From Acinetobacter sp. UBA6641 (GTDB lineage: Bacteria > Pseudomonadota > Gammaproteobacteria > Pseudomonadales > Moraxellaceae), in contig DKLL01000050.1 in the NCBI GenBank assembly GCA_002455755.1, positions 1 through 5,357 of the forward strand: a stretch of DNA of 5,357 nucleotides, in the 5' to 3' direction. The notes under the pieces are model-generated. The model was not told where the DNA came from. It searched no databases and saw only the letters and a list, made by a program, of their open reading frames with translations. Position numbers and translations under genes: made by a program. Numbering within the stretch: the first letter of the stretch is position 1; every line of letters starts with the position of its first letter. Positions 1 to 5,320 of this stretch are shown here, piece by piece.

Positions 1-451
1 GACCTTGAACATCAGCCAGTTTTAAACGAGGGGCAACCAGATGTTCTTGGGATTTGCCTGAAGCATCTGCGGTGATCAAGGGTAAATCACCCAGATGACC
101 AGTAAGAGGGGTACCGTGATGCGGTGCCTGATTTGGGTTGAAATGTCCGCCAGCCGCAAGAGCTGCACCCATTTTGCCATCTTTTTCGGCTGGGCCACAG
201 AAACCTTTTTCATGAATATGAAAACCGTGAGGACCAGGTGGCAGGTCGCGTAAATTGGTATTGATGACCAGACCAGACGGGCTATCCAGTAATTCTACTG
301 TTCCGATCTTATTACCGATACCCTGTGCGGTTACGGCATTGACCGTTACACGGTGACCTTTATGTTCATCTATGGGCATGGTGCCGGTACAACCGGCCAA
401 GAATATTGCACCCAATGTTGCCATTGCACTTTGTTTGAATAGTGTTTTCAT
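1..451 (-). CDS. sodC: Cu/Zn superoxide dismutase, lipoprotein type (5' part; truncated by window edge)
   Basis: This is the first 150 codons of a bacterial SodC, which converts superoxide to hydrogen peroxide and oxygen in the periplasm. The N-terminus (MKTLFKQS) leads into a short hydrophobic stretch ending in a lipobox LAGC at residues 18-21, so the mature enzyme should be lipid-anchored at Cys21. The family signature HGFHIHE (75-81) supplies copper ligands His78 and His80. His103 in GGHFNP is the expected bridging ligand. His111 or His112, His119 and Asp122 (in GHLGDLP) are the expected zinc ligands. Cys85 is the first disulfide cysteine. The last copper histidine and the second cysteine lie beyond base 1. 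An in-frame ATG at 463 would add MLLV; neither start has a strong Shine-Dalgarno, and I chose 451 because it gives a classic lysine-led signal peptide. The gene lies 115 nt downstream of the permease gene on the same strand and probably has its own promoter. Confidence 0.95.
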   Translation of the reverse strand, partial: MKTLFKQSAMATLGAIFLAGCTGTMPIDEHKGHRVTVNAVTAQGIGNKIGTVELLDSPSGLVINTNLRDLPPGPHGFHIHEKGFCGPAEKDGKMGAALAAGGHFNPNQAPHHGTPLTGHLGDLPLITADASGKSQEHLVAPRLKLADVQG

Positions 452-535
452 AACCAGAAGCATCCAGATGTTCTTATAATTGGCACCATTGAAACAAAGT
501 AATCCACACAAGACCATGGGATTTAAGTATTGGAA

Positions 536-565
536 TGTATAGGTTTCTTAACTTAGGCTTGTCAG
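536..565 (-). promoter_or_regulatory. Probable sigma-70 promoter of sodC
   Basis: Read on the minus strand, CTGACA (565-560; five of six bases match the TTGACA consensus) is followed after 18 nt by TATACA (541-536; four of six match TATAAT). Transcription would start near 529, giving a leader of about 65-80 nt. The -35 box lies directly next to the permease stop codon, which suggests sodC can be transcribed independently. This is judged by consensus match only. Confidence 0.4.
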
Positions 566-566
566 C

Positions 567-1694
567 TTAATCAGGATGATGGTTGTCATTATCAATATCA
601 TGGGCAAGTGTAGCTTTAGGCATCATCAAGCCTTCAGTTTCGTTGGTTTCATGCAGCCATTCACGCCAGATGGCCAGTAATACTGCCAGAATAACCGGAC
701 CGACAAATAATCCCACCATACCAAAGCTGGCCAGGCCGCCAAGCACACCAAACATAATTAACAGAAAAGGAATCTGGGTGGCCCCGGAAATCACCAGTGG
801 ACGAATCACGTTATCTGCGGTGCTGACGATGCACACGCCCCATGCCATCACTCCAATGGCTTCAATGGTTTGTCCCTGAGAAAATAACCACAGAGAAATA
901 GAGGTATAGGCCACTGGAGGTCCAAAAGGAATCAGGGCGAGCAGGAAGGTAATAATCGTCAGCACCATCGGATTGGGTACACCGGCAACAAAATAGCTGA
1001 TGCCTGCCAGTATCGACTGAGCAATGGCTGTCAATCCAACGCCATAGACCACGGCACGGGTAGTATCGGAAATGGTGGCAATATAATGATGGATACGTGG
1101 ACCGATCACCATTTCCAGGGCTTTGCTGACCTGATTTAAAATGGTGTGACCATCACGGTAGAAGAAAAATAATGACATCACGGCAAAGCAGAGCTTGATA
1201 ATATTTTTACTGACTTCGTTCAGTACAATTTTGCCGTAATTCAGGTGGCTTTGAATCCAGAGTGATACTGACTGGATAATGCTGTTCGGGTCCTGGTTAA
1301 TTTCTCTTAAGGTACGTGAAATTTCTTTGCCAATAAAAGGCAGCTGCCGAACAAAGTCAGGCACATTCAGATGACCGGAAAAGACCTGTTTCTGTAATTC
1401 GTAATACAGGTTTCTTCCTTCATGTTGCAACATGAAAATTGCAAAAATAATCGGTAAGCCCAGAACTAAAACCACAGAAAGAATCATCACTGTGGCACTC
1501 AGGGTAGGACGCTGTCCACACATGCGTAATACCGACTGATACAGCGGCCAGGTGACATAGGCAATGATTGCCGCCCAAACCACAGGTACAATAAAATATT
1601 TGAGCACATGAAAACTCAAATACATCAGGACAAAAAACAGTCCAAATAGTAAAACCTTTTGTAATGTGGGCGCGTAATGTTGCACTGAATTCAC
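567..1694 (-). CDS. AI-2E family transporter (YdiK-like inner-membrane permease)
   Basis: This 375-residue integral membrane protein belongs to the AI-2E transporter (UPF0118/PerM) family and has the usual family length. Hydrophobic segments lie at about 13-32, 33-50, 66-90, 165-180, 213-238, 243-272, 277-292 and 306-344. The long, less hydrophobic stretch at about 91-160 is the family's extramembrane region. Family hallmarks visible are FFFYRDG (176-182), DNVIRP (294-299) and the glycine-rich GGLASFG...GLFVGP stretch (319-333). The C-terminal tail is hydrophilic and acidic/histidine-rich (DIDNDNHHPD). Characterised relatives export autoinducer-2 or act as Na+/H+ antiporters, and the substrate cannot be read from the sequence. 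The overall form is closest to what I recall of E. coli YdiK. The start is GTG, with AGGA seven bases upstream; a second GTG at codon 4 is poorly placed. The start lies only 34 nt after the T-tract of the terminator that follows the ParA gene. Confidence 0.9.
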   Translation of the reverse strand: MNSVQHYAPTLQKVLLFGLFFVLMYLSFHVLKYFIVPVVWAAIIAYVTWPLYQSVLRMCGQRPTLSATVMILSVVLVLGLPIIFAIFMLQHEGRNLYYELQKQVFSGHLNVPDFVRQLPFIGKEISRTLREINQDPNSIIQSVSLWIQSHLNYGKIVLNEVSKNIIKLCFAVMSLFFFYRDGHTILNQVSKALEMVIGPRIHHYIATISDTTRAVVYGVGLTAIAQSILAGISYFVAGVPNPMVLTIITFLLALIPFGPPVAYTSISLWLFSQGQTIEAIGVMAWGVCIVSTADNVIRPLVISGATQIPFLLIMFGVLGGLASFGMVGLFVGPVILAVLLAIWREWLHETNETEGLMMPKATLAHDIDNDNHHPD

Positions 1695-1728
1695 TGACTA
1701 TTCCTAAGTTCGGAGTTCATCTTAACCG

Positions 1729-1755
1729 AAAAAAAAGCTCCCGAGAACGAGAGCT
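1729..1755 (-). terminator. Intrinsic terminator of the ParA-like gene
   Basis: On the minus strand, AGCTCTCG (1755-1748), loop TTCT (1747-1744) and CGGGAGCT (1743-1736) form an 8-bp stem with one G-T wobble. A run of T follows immediately (complement of 1735-1729, with the stem's last T making eight). This is a textbook Rho-independent terminator about 70 nt beyond the ParA stop codon and just before the permease start. Confidence 0.88.
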
Positions 1756-1824
1756 GGGTAAGTTGTGATGAATATTTATTGCACGTTTCTATACTCATGT
1801 TTTCGCGATATCAATTGAAGCTAG

Positions 1825-2469
1825 TTAAAACCAGGCACTGGGATCATCAACAATTGCATTTAACAGCGGTTGCCATTGCTCCTGCATGACCAAATAATTT
1901 TTTTGGGTTTTATCAAAAATGCTGAGTCCATGCATGGCAAGCTGGGCATAGGCGGTTCGTTCAGAAATCCAGGCCACCGGCTGCTGTTCAATTTTCTGGA
2001 AAAAATCCTGTATATCCTTGGAGCTGGCACTGTTGGCTTTAACCCGGTTAGCGAGCAGTAAAATCTGCACCTTACCTTTGCGGATGCGCTTAATATCCTG
2101 TAAATGTTTCAGAAAACGGCGGGTACTTTCAGTATCAAAAAAGGAAGGCTGCAATGGGGTAATAATGGCTTGTGCTTCACTAATCAACTGTTCGGCATGT
2201 TCCCCAGATAAAGCCCCAGGGGCGTCTACAATCAGATATTCAATATTTTTAGGCACATCGCCAATGGATTTTTCCTGACGCCAGTCCAGACCTTGAATGG
2301 GCGCCGCATCTTCCGGGCGCTGTTTAAGCCACTGCAAGGCAGATTTCTGATTGTCAGCATCGGCAAGTGCAACTTTATATCCTTTTTGCGCCAACGCGGC
2401 AGCAAGACTAATTGCAGTAATGGTTTTACCACATCCACCTTTTTGATTGGCAATTAAGATAGTTTTCAT
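1825..2469 (-). CDS. Orphan ParA/MinD-superfamily ATPase
   Basis: This 214-residue protein is a small ParA-type P-loop ATPase. The deviant Walker A motif KGGCGKT spans residues 10-16, with signature Lys10 and catalytic-type Lys15. The Walker A' region reads DADNQ (37-41), where most ParA proteins have DxDPQ. Walker B is YLIVDAPG (78-85), with Asp82 as the Mg-coordinating residue. There is no N-terminal helix-turn-helix extension, so it matches the short (type Ib-like) ParA architecture. Such ATPases dimerise on ATP binding and position DNA or protein cargo, often by binding the nucleoid non-specifically. No parB gene or obvious centromere-like iterons lie next to it, and the chromosomal parAB pair is normally elsewhere, so its cargo is unknown. 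The ATG start directly precedes the Walker A strand as expected; the nearby AGGG is only two bases from the ATG, so the ribosome site is poor. It is divergent from the nuclease gene and is followed by a strong terminator. Confidence 0.9.
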   Translation of the reverse strand: MKTILIANQKGGCGKTITAISLAAALAQKGYKVALADADNQKSALQWLKQRPEDAAPIQGLDWRQEKSIGDVPKNIEYLIVDAPGALSGEHAEQLISEAQAIITPLQPSFFDTESTRRFLKHLQDIKRIRKGKVQILLLANRVKANSASSKDIQDFFQKIEQQPVAWISERTAYAQLAMHGLSIFDKTQKNYLVMQEQWQPLLNAIVDDPSAWF

Positions 2470-2499
2470 GACCCTAACGATTTTATTCTACTCAGTCCT

Positions 2500-2508
2500 A
2501 GCATATCA
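2500..2508 (-). promoter_or_regulatory. Possible extended -10 promoter of the ParA-like gene
   Basis: The minus strand reads TGATATGCT, which fits an extended -10 (TGn followed by TATGCT, four of six to consensus). Transcription would start near 2493, leaving a leader of about 24 nt. No good -35 box is present, which is tolerated by extended -10 promoters. The support is weak and rests on the motif alone. Confidence 0.25.
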
Positions 2509-2588
2509 TTGTTTGATGTGATGAAGATGACTCCTGACAAAAGTCTAAAGGCATAAGTAGCGGTAATTTTTGCAATTAAGGAATAATA

Positions 2589-3056
2589 ATGTCCATTTGG
2601 ATGGCCATGCTGATTGGGGCATGTTTTGGGGTGGTGCTCACCACCATGATTTTAAGCAATACCCGTAATGGACGCGTCAAGGCAGAGTATGAACAGTACA
2701 TTGCCGAACTGGAACTGGAACATCAACAGGCTTTGGCCCAGGCCCAAAAACGTAGTGTCAATACCAGTCGTGCGGTGCTGAAAGGTAAGATGGCCGAGCA
2801 ACTTGCTCCGATTATGCCTGAATTTCAGTACTTGCCCAGTGATGCCAAATTTCTGGGTGATCCGGTCGATTATGTGGTTTTTGATGGCTATACCGACCTG
2901 CGCGATGGTGAAGGAAGCCCGGAAGATATCGAGGTGGTGCTGATAGACATTAAAAGTGGTGGCGCTCGCCTGACCAAAGGGCAACAGGCGATTGCCCAGG
3001 CCATAAGGGAAGGACGGGTACGTTTTGAAACGGTGCGCATTGATTTTGATGATTAA
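2589..3056 (+). CDS. Membrane-anchored predicted endonuclease related to archaeal Holliday-junction resolvase (Endonuc_Holl family)
   Basis: The 155-residue protein has three parts. Residues 3-22 are a hydrophobic helix without a clear signal-peptidase site, most likely a membrane anchor. Residues 27-55 are charged and Glu/Gln-rich and look coiled-coil. Residues 56-151 match the family of predicted bacterial endonucleases distantly related to archaeal Holliday-junction resolvases. The PD-(D/E)XK core can be traced: Glu70 in the first helix, Asp94 in GDPVDYVVFDG (90-100), and Asp120-x-Lys122 in LIDIKSG (118-124), followed by Gln132-Gln133 on the next helix. The core therefore uses DxK rather than the commoner ExK. 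Its key residues are intact, so it should be catalytically competent, but no member's substrate can be inferred here. AAGGA lies six bases before the ATG, fixing the start. It is divergent from the ParA-type ATPase, with 119 nt between the starts, and appears monocistronic. Confidence 0.85.
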   Translation: MSIWMAMLIGACFGVVLTTMILSNTRNGRVKAEYEQYIAELELEHQQALAQAQKRSVNTSRAVLKGKMAEQLAPIMPEFQYLPSDAKFLGDPVDYVVFDGYTDLRDGEGSPEDIEVVLIDIKSGGARLTKGQQAIAQAIREGRVRFETVRIDFDD

Positions 3057-3118
3057 GATGGCGGTATAAATCCATGCCATTGCATTTCAGTTAATCTGGG
3101 TTCGACTTAAATAGTTTT

Positions 3119-3139
3119 ATAATTTTTTGGAAAAATTAT
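3119..3139. repeat. AT-only perfect hairpin
   Basis: ATAATTTTT (3119-3127), loop TGG, AAAAATTAT (3131-3139) form a perfect 9-bp inverted repeat. It could weakly terminate transcription, but it lacks a GC-rich stem. It lies five bases before the larger palindromic element. Confidence 0.5.
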
Positions 3140-3144
3140 TCCTG

Positions 3145-3250
3145 GCGGAGTCTTGCCAAGTTCTCACCCAATTTCAGGATCAGCCTGCGGCTCGCCCTAT
3201 CTTGCGAAACAGATTTCTCATTTGGGAAAGTGAGAAGCTGAAAGCTCCGC
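3145..3250. repeat. Imperfect inverted-repeat element with competing hairpins
   Basis: The ends are complementary: GCGGAG (3145-3150) and CTCCGC (3245-3250). Inside them TTCTCAC (3161-3167) can pair with GTGAGAA (3230-3236). That same right arm can instead form a local hairpin, TTCTCATTT (3215-3223), loop GGG, and AAA plus TGAGAA (3227-3236), with 9 pairs and one bulged G. Smaller stems occur at CAGG/CCTG (3175-3187) and AGCC/GGCT (3182-3192). The dense symmetry and intergenic position suggest a dispersed repeat or a structured RNA, but no second copy is in the window, so the class is undetermined. Confidence 0.5.
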
Positions 3251-3403
3251 AAAAACCCATCTTAGGAAGCAGTTCTGCTCACTAAAAGTTCTGTTATCTT
3301 GTTGGATTTATTAAAATATATCGCAGAAACATTGTCTTTTTTACACTACGCAGGTTGCAGATGACGTTTTCGAGTATCACATTTCTTGTCGAACTCAGCT
3401 CGG

Positions 3404-4024
3404 TTATTGTTTTTGCGCACGGGCAAACAACATGCGCCGGGCAATTTTAGGAATACCGGCCGCATCTAGGTAATGTTTTTCTGTAAAGCTGAAATGTGCC
3501 TCCAGCAAAGCCTGTTCAATATTGCGGTTCAGATGACAGCCATCGGCAAGACGTTTTTGAACAGGCGTCAGCAGGTTTTGCAGATGTTGCAGCGTAGGAC
3601 GGTCAGACAGCACATGTTCGACCAGATGCAAGGTTCCGCCGGGCTTGAGCACGCGATGCAATTCCGCCAGAGCCTGATCCAGCTGCTCAATACTGCAAAG
3701 CGTCCAGGTACTGACTATATGCTCGATGCTATTGTCGGCAAAAGGCAGTTTTTCTGCACTGGCCTGAACATGCTGTACATGAATGGCACTTTCGTGCACG
3801 CGTTTAATCGCCAGCTGATAAATATCGGCATTCGGTTCCAGTGCGTAGAGCGTATCGACATTTTGATAAAAAGGCAGATTCACCCCGGTACCAAAGCCAA
3901 TTTCCAGCACTTCACCTGTAATAGGTAAGAGTATTTCGCGACGCAGATCCATAAGGCTAGGGGTTTGCATCACTTGATTGAGCAAATGCGGAAAAATATG
4001 TTGCTGGTAAAATTTATAAATCAT
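3404..4024 (-). CDS. Class I SAM-dependent methyltransferase (Methyltransf_11 / METTL7-like)
   Basis: A 206-residue Rossmann-fold methyltransferase. Motif I VLEIGFGTGVNLPFY (39-53) forms the SAM-binding glycine loop. The acidic end of strand 2 is Glu63 in ALEP. EKLPFADNSIEHIVST (91-106) covers motifs II-III, and LHRVLKPGGTLHLVEH (122-137) is the conserved post-motif segment. A later stretch, QKRLADGCHLNR (156-167), resembles the conserved C-terminal region I recall from METTL7-type thiol methyltransferases and their bacterial relatives; the substrate is therefore open. There is no signal peptide, so it should be cytoplasmic, although the N-terminal MIYKFYQQHIFPHLLN could lie on a membrane. 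A GTG six bases upstream (4030) is in frame. I prefer the ATG because it is the stronger codon and AAGTG lies just before it, though no clear Shine-Dalgarno exists. It is divergent from the exported-protein gene and stands alone. Confidence 0.88.
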   Translation of the reverse strand: MIYKFYQQHIFPHLLNQVMQTPSLMDLRREILLPITGEVLEIGFGTGVNLPFYQNVDTLYALEPNADIYQLAIKRVHESAIHVQHVQASAEKLPFADNSIEHIVSTWTLCSIEQLDQALAELHRVLKPGGTLHLVEHVLSDRPTLQHLQNLLTPVQKRLADGCHLNRNIEQALLEAHFSFTEKHYLDAAGIPKIARRMLFARAQKQ

Positions 4025-4197
4025 TGTCACTTAATTTTTCTTGCTTTATATCCCCTTAGTTTAACCAACATTCTGCTTAGCCAATAAGACAAAAAAGTGA
4101 CTGAATATATCTATACTGTTACTAAGTCCATATAGTTATTTAAGCTTACTCATTTAAAATTAGTATAGAAATCAAGAAATTTGTTAGGGGCAGAAAG

Positions 4198-4758
4198 ATG
4201 ATTAGACCAATATTATTCAGTACTTTGCTTGCAGCCAGCATGATGCAAATGAGTGCGAGTGCCTCTGTCGATCATAATATTGCAAAGGGTCTGGCTCCAG
4301 TATCTAAAGAACAGTCAATTAGAAAGCTGCAATCTTTTAAAGGCGATTTTCGTATTCTAGGCTCGAAAATTTATACCAGCGATGAGCAGGCCAAGTTCTC
4401 ACCGATTGATTATGCCGTGAGTTGGGGGCTGTTTGCCGAGCCTGAAATTGCACGGCATATCTCGGTAAACCAGTATGATCGCTATTTAAACTGGAAGATC
4501 GATCGCTTACCAGTACCTGCCGATCAAGCCATGCAGATGGTGTCGAATATGCACATTATTCCTGCCAATCCTCAAATTGCCAAACAAATTAAACATGTTA
4601 AACGTGGTGATTTGGTCCGTCTAAAAGGCGAGTTGGTAGAAATTAAAGACAAGAATCTGGTCTGGACTTCATCTTTAACTCCAACCGATACCGGTGATGG
4701 CGCGTGTGAACTGTTCCGTGTCAGTTCGATTGAATGGATTGAACGAGTCAAAGGTTAA
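4198..4758 (+). CDS. Exported conserved protein of unknown function
   Basis: The 186-residue protein starts with a Sec-type signal peptide (MIRPILFSTLLAASMM), with likely cleavage after an AxA near residues 20-22; it has no lipobox and no later membrane helix. I cannot name a family. The mature part carries a run of motifs that look conserved: FSPIDYAVSWG (67-77), NWKIDRLPVP (98-107), VSNMHIIPAN (115-124), VKRGDLVRLKGELVEI (134-149), and WTSSLTPTDTGDGACEL (156-172). I recall a similar order (SPVDLALGWG, SANMHxIPA, GDxVxLxGxLV, SSLxRxDTGxGACE) in uncharacterised exported or membrane proteins of other bacteria, with no known activity. The GD-V-L-G-LV part reads like a small beta-barrel strand pair. 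AGGGG lies seven bases before the ATG, a good ribosome site. A weak promoter may be TTTAAG-17-TAGTAT (ending at 4166). The inhibitor lipoprotein gene follows after 38 nt, probably in the same transcript. Confidence 0.85.
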   Translation: MIRPILFSTLLAASMMQMSASASVDHNIAKGLAPVSKEQSIRKLQSFKGDFRILGSKIYTSDEQAKFSPIDYAVSWGLFAEPEIARHISVNQYDRYLNWKIDRLPVPADQAMQMVSNMHIIPANPQIAKQIKHVKRGDLVRLKGELVEIKDKNLVWTSSLTPTDTGDGACELFRVSSIEWIERVKG

Positions 4759-4796
4759 TTCTCTGTTTATAACCAGATAGGCAAACGGGTCAGTTC

Positions 4797-5204
4797 ATGA
4801 AAATTTTAGCGGCAGGTTTGACTGCAATATTGTGCTTGTTAGGGGCTGGGTGTAGCAGTATGAGTCCAACGGTAGATGGAAAAACCCATGTTTATTCGTT
4901 GAAGCAGCAATGTCCAACTTTGCTGGAAATGAACGTGGGTCAAACGCTGGAACTCAGCTTGCCAGAGAATCCGACTACAGGTTACATCTGGCAAGTGGCC
5001 GAGCCGCAGCATATCTTGAAAGTTGAAGAAATTTATCGGCAAGATCAAACAAAAAGCCAGCAGCCGATGGCGGGTATGGGTGGACAAAAACAGTTTATAT
5101 TTACTGCCCTGCAACCCGGTGAAGAATGGATTCACGTGAAACATGGCCGATCGTGGGAACAGAATCCGATTGATGAATGGCGTTGTCGGGTTAGGGTTTC
5201 TTGA
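4797..5204 (+). CDS. Chagasin-like (I42 family) peptidase-inhibitor lipoprotein
   Basis: The 135-residue protein begins with a short signal sequence ending GAGC (16-19), a permissive lipobox that would lipidate Cys19. The rest (about 31-134) fits the chagasin/I42 fold, an immunoglobulin-like domain that blocks papain-type cysteine peptidases with three loops. Loop L2 is NPTTGY (58-63), an exact family motif. Loop L4 is GMGG (93-96), matching GxGG. The third loop reads GRSWE (117-121), where the classical motif is RPW, so the proline is replaced by serine. Cys39 and Cys130 are placed where they could form a disulfide joining the first and last strands. It probably faces the periplasm or cell surface and restrains host, predator or self cysteine peptidases; no such peptidase gene is in the window. 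The ribosome site is weak (CGGGT ten bases up), consistent with translation from the upstream gene's transcript. No strong terminator follows. Confidence 0.88.
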   Translation: MKILAAGLTAILCLLGAGCSSMSPTVDGKTHVYSLKQQCPTLLEMNVGQTLELSLPENPTTGYIWQVAEPQHILKVEEIYRQDQTKSQQPMAGMGGQKQFIFTALQPGEEWIHVKHGRSWEQNPIDEWRCRVRVS

Positions 5205-5248
5205 TTTAATATTTGTTTGAAGCTTGCTGTTGGCACTGCCTCGTTTTT

Positions 5249-5320
5249 CTTTTAAAAGTTAAAAGTACTTTGTGCAGGCTTTAATCCTACTTTTGACAGG
5301 CCAAAAGTATGCAAAAGCCT
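5249..5320. repeat. Palindrome cluster with nested hairpin, probable dispersed intergenic repeat
   Basis: Two 10-bp palindromes, CTTTTAAAAG (5249-5258) and AAAGTACTTT (5262-5271), precede a nested hairpin. Its outer stem is AGGCTTT (5276-5282) with AAAGCCT (5314-5320). Its inner stem is TACTTTTG (5288-5295), loop ACAGGC, CAAAAGTA (5302-5309). The word AAAAGTA or its complement occurs three times. It lies 45 nt after the inhibitor gene and could help end that transcript, though it has no proper T-tract. The rest of the right edge (5321-5357) shows no gene. Confidence 0.55.

Larger units (their letters stand above)
3057..3403. other. 347-base intergenic region between convergent genes; no convincing gene
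   Basis: The nuclease (plus) and methyltransferase (minus) genes converge on this gap. I see no open frame with a credible start and family features, no tRNA and no clear G+C-rich hairpin plus T-tract terminator for either gene. The left half holds an AT-only hairpin and a complex of inverted repeats, listed separately. The right half (about 3251-3403) is plain AT-rich sequence apart from a short AGCAG/CTGCT inverted repeat near 3268-3279. Confidence 0.7.

Noticed and set aside
583..879. Plus-strand open frame of 98 codons
   Set aside because: It lies wholly inside the permease gene on the other strand, and its protein shows no domain or membrane pattern.
2018..2278. Plus-strand open frame of 86 codons opposite the ParA gene
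   Set aside because: It is antisense to a gene with intact Walker motifs, and the translation has no recognisable features.
2652..3080. Minus-strand open frame of 142 codons opposite the nuclease gene
   Set aside because: The plus-strand reading has a good ribosome site and a complete PD-(D/E)XK core; this frame is its mirror.
3361..3450. Short plus-strand frame of about 29 codons (MTFSSITFLVELSS...)
   Set aside because: It overlaps the 3' end of the methyltransferase gene, has no ribosome site and is of chance length.
3473..3928. Plus-strand open frame of 151 codons opposite the methyltransferase
   Set aside because: The minus strand carries clear SAM-binding motifs; this frame has an implausible composition and no family features.
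3155..4403. GCCAAGTTCTCACC present at 3155-3168 and again at 4390-4403
   Set aside because: The second copy encodes ordinary residues of the exported protein and the match does not extend; it is most likely coincidence.
4839..5144. Minus-strand open frame of 101 codons opposite the inhibitor gene
   Set aside because: The plus-strand frame contains NPTTGY and GxGG loops and a lipobox, so this is a shadow.
5231..5255. GGCACTGCC followed by T-rich sequence as a terminator of the inhibitor gene
   Set aside because: The stem is only three or four base pairs with a minimal loop, too weak to call.
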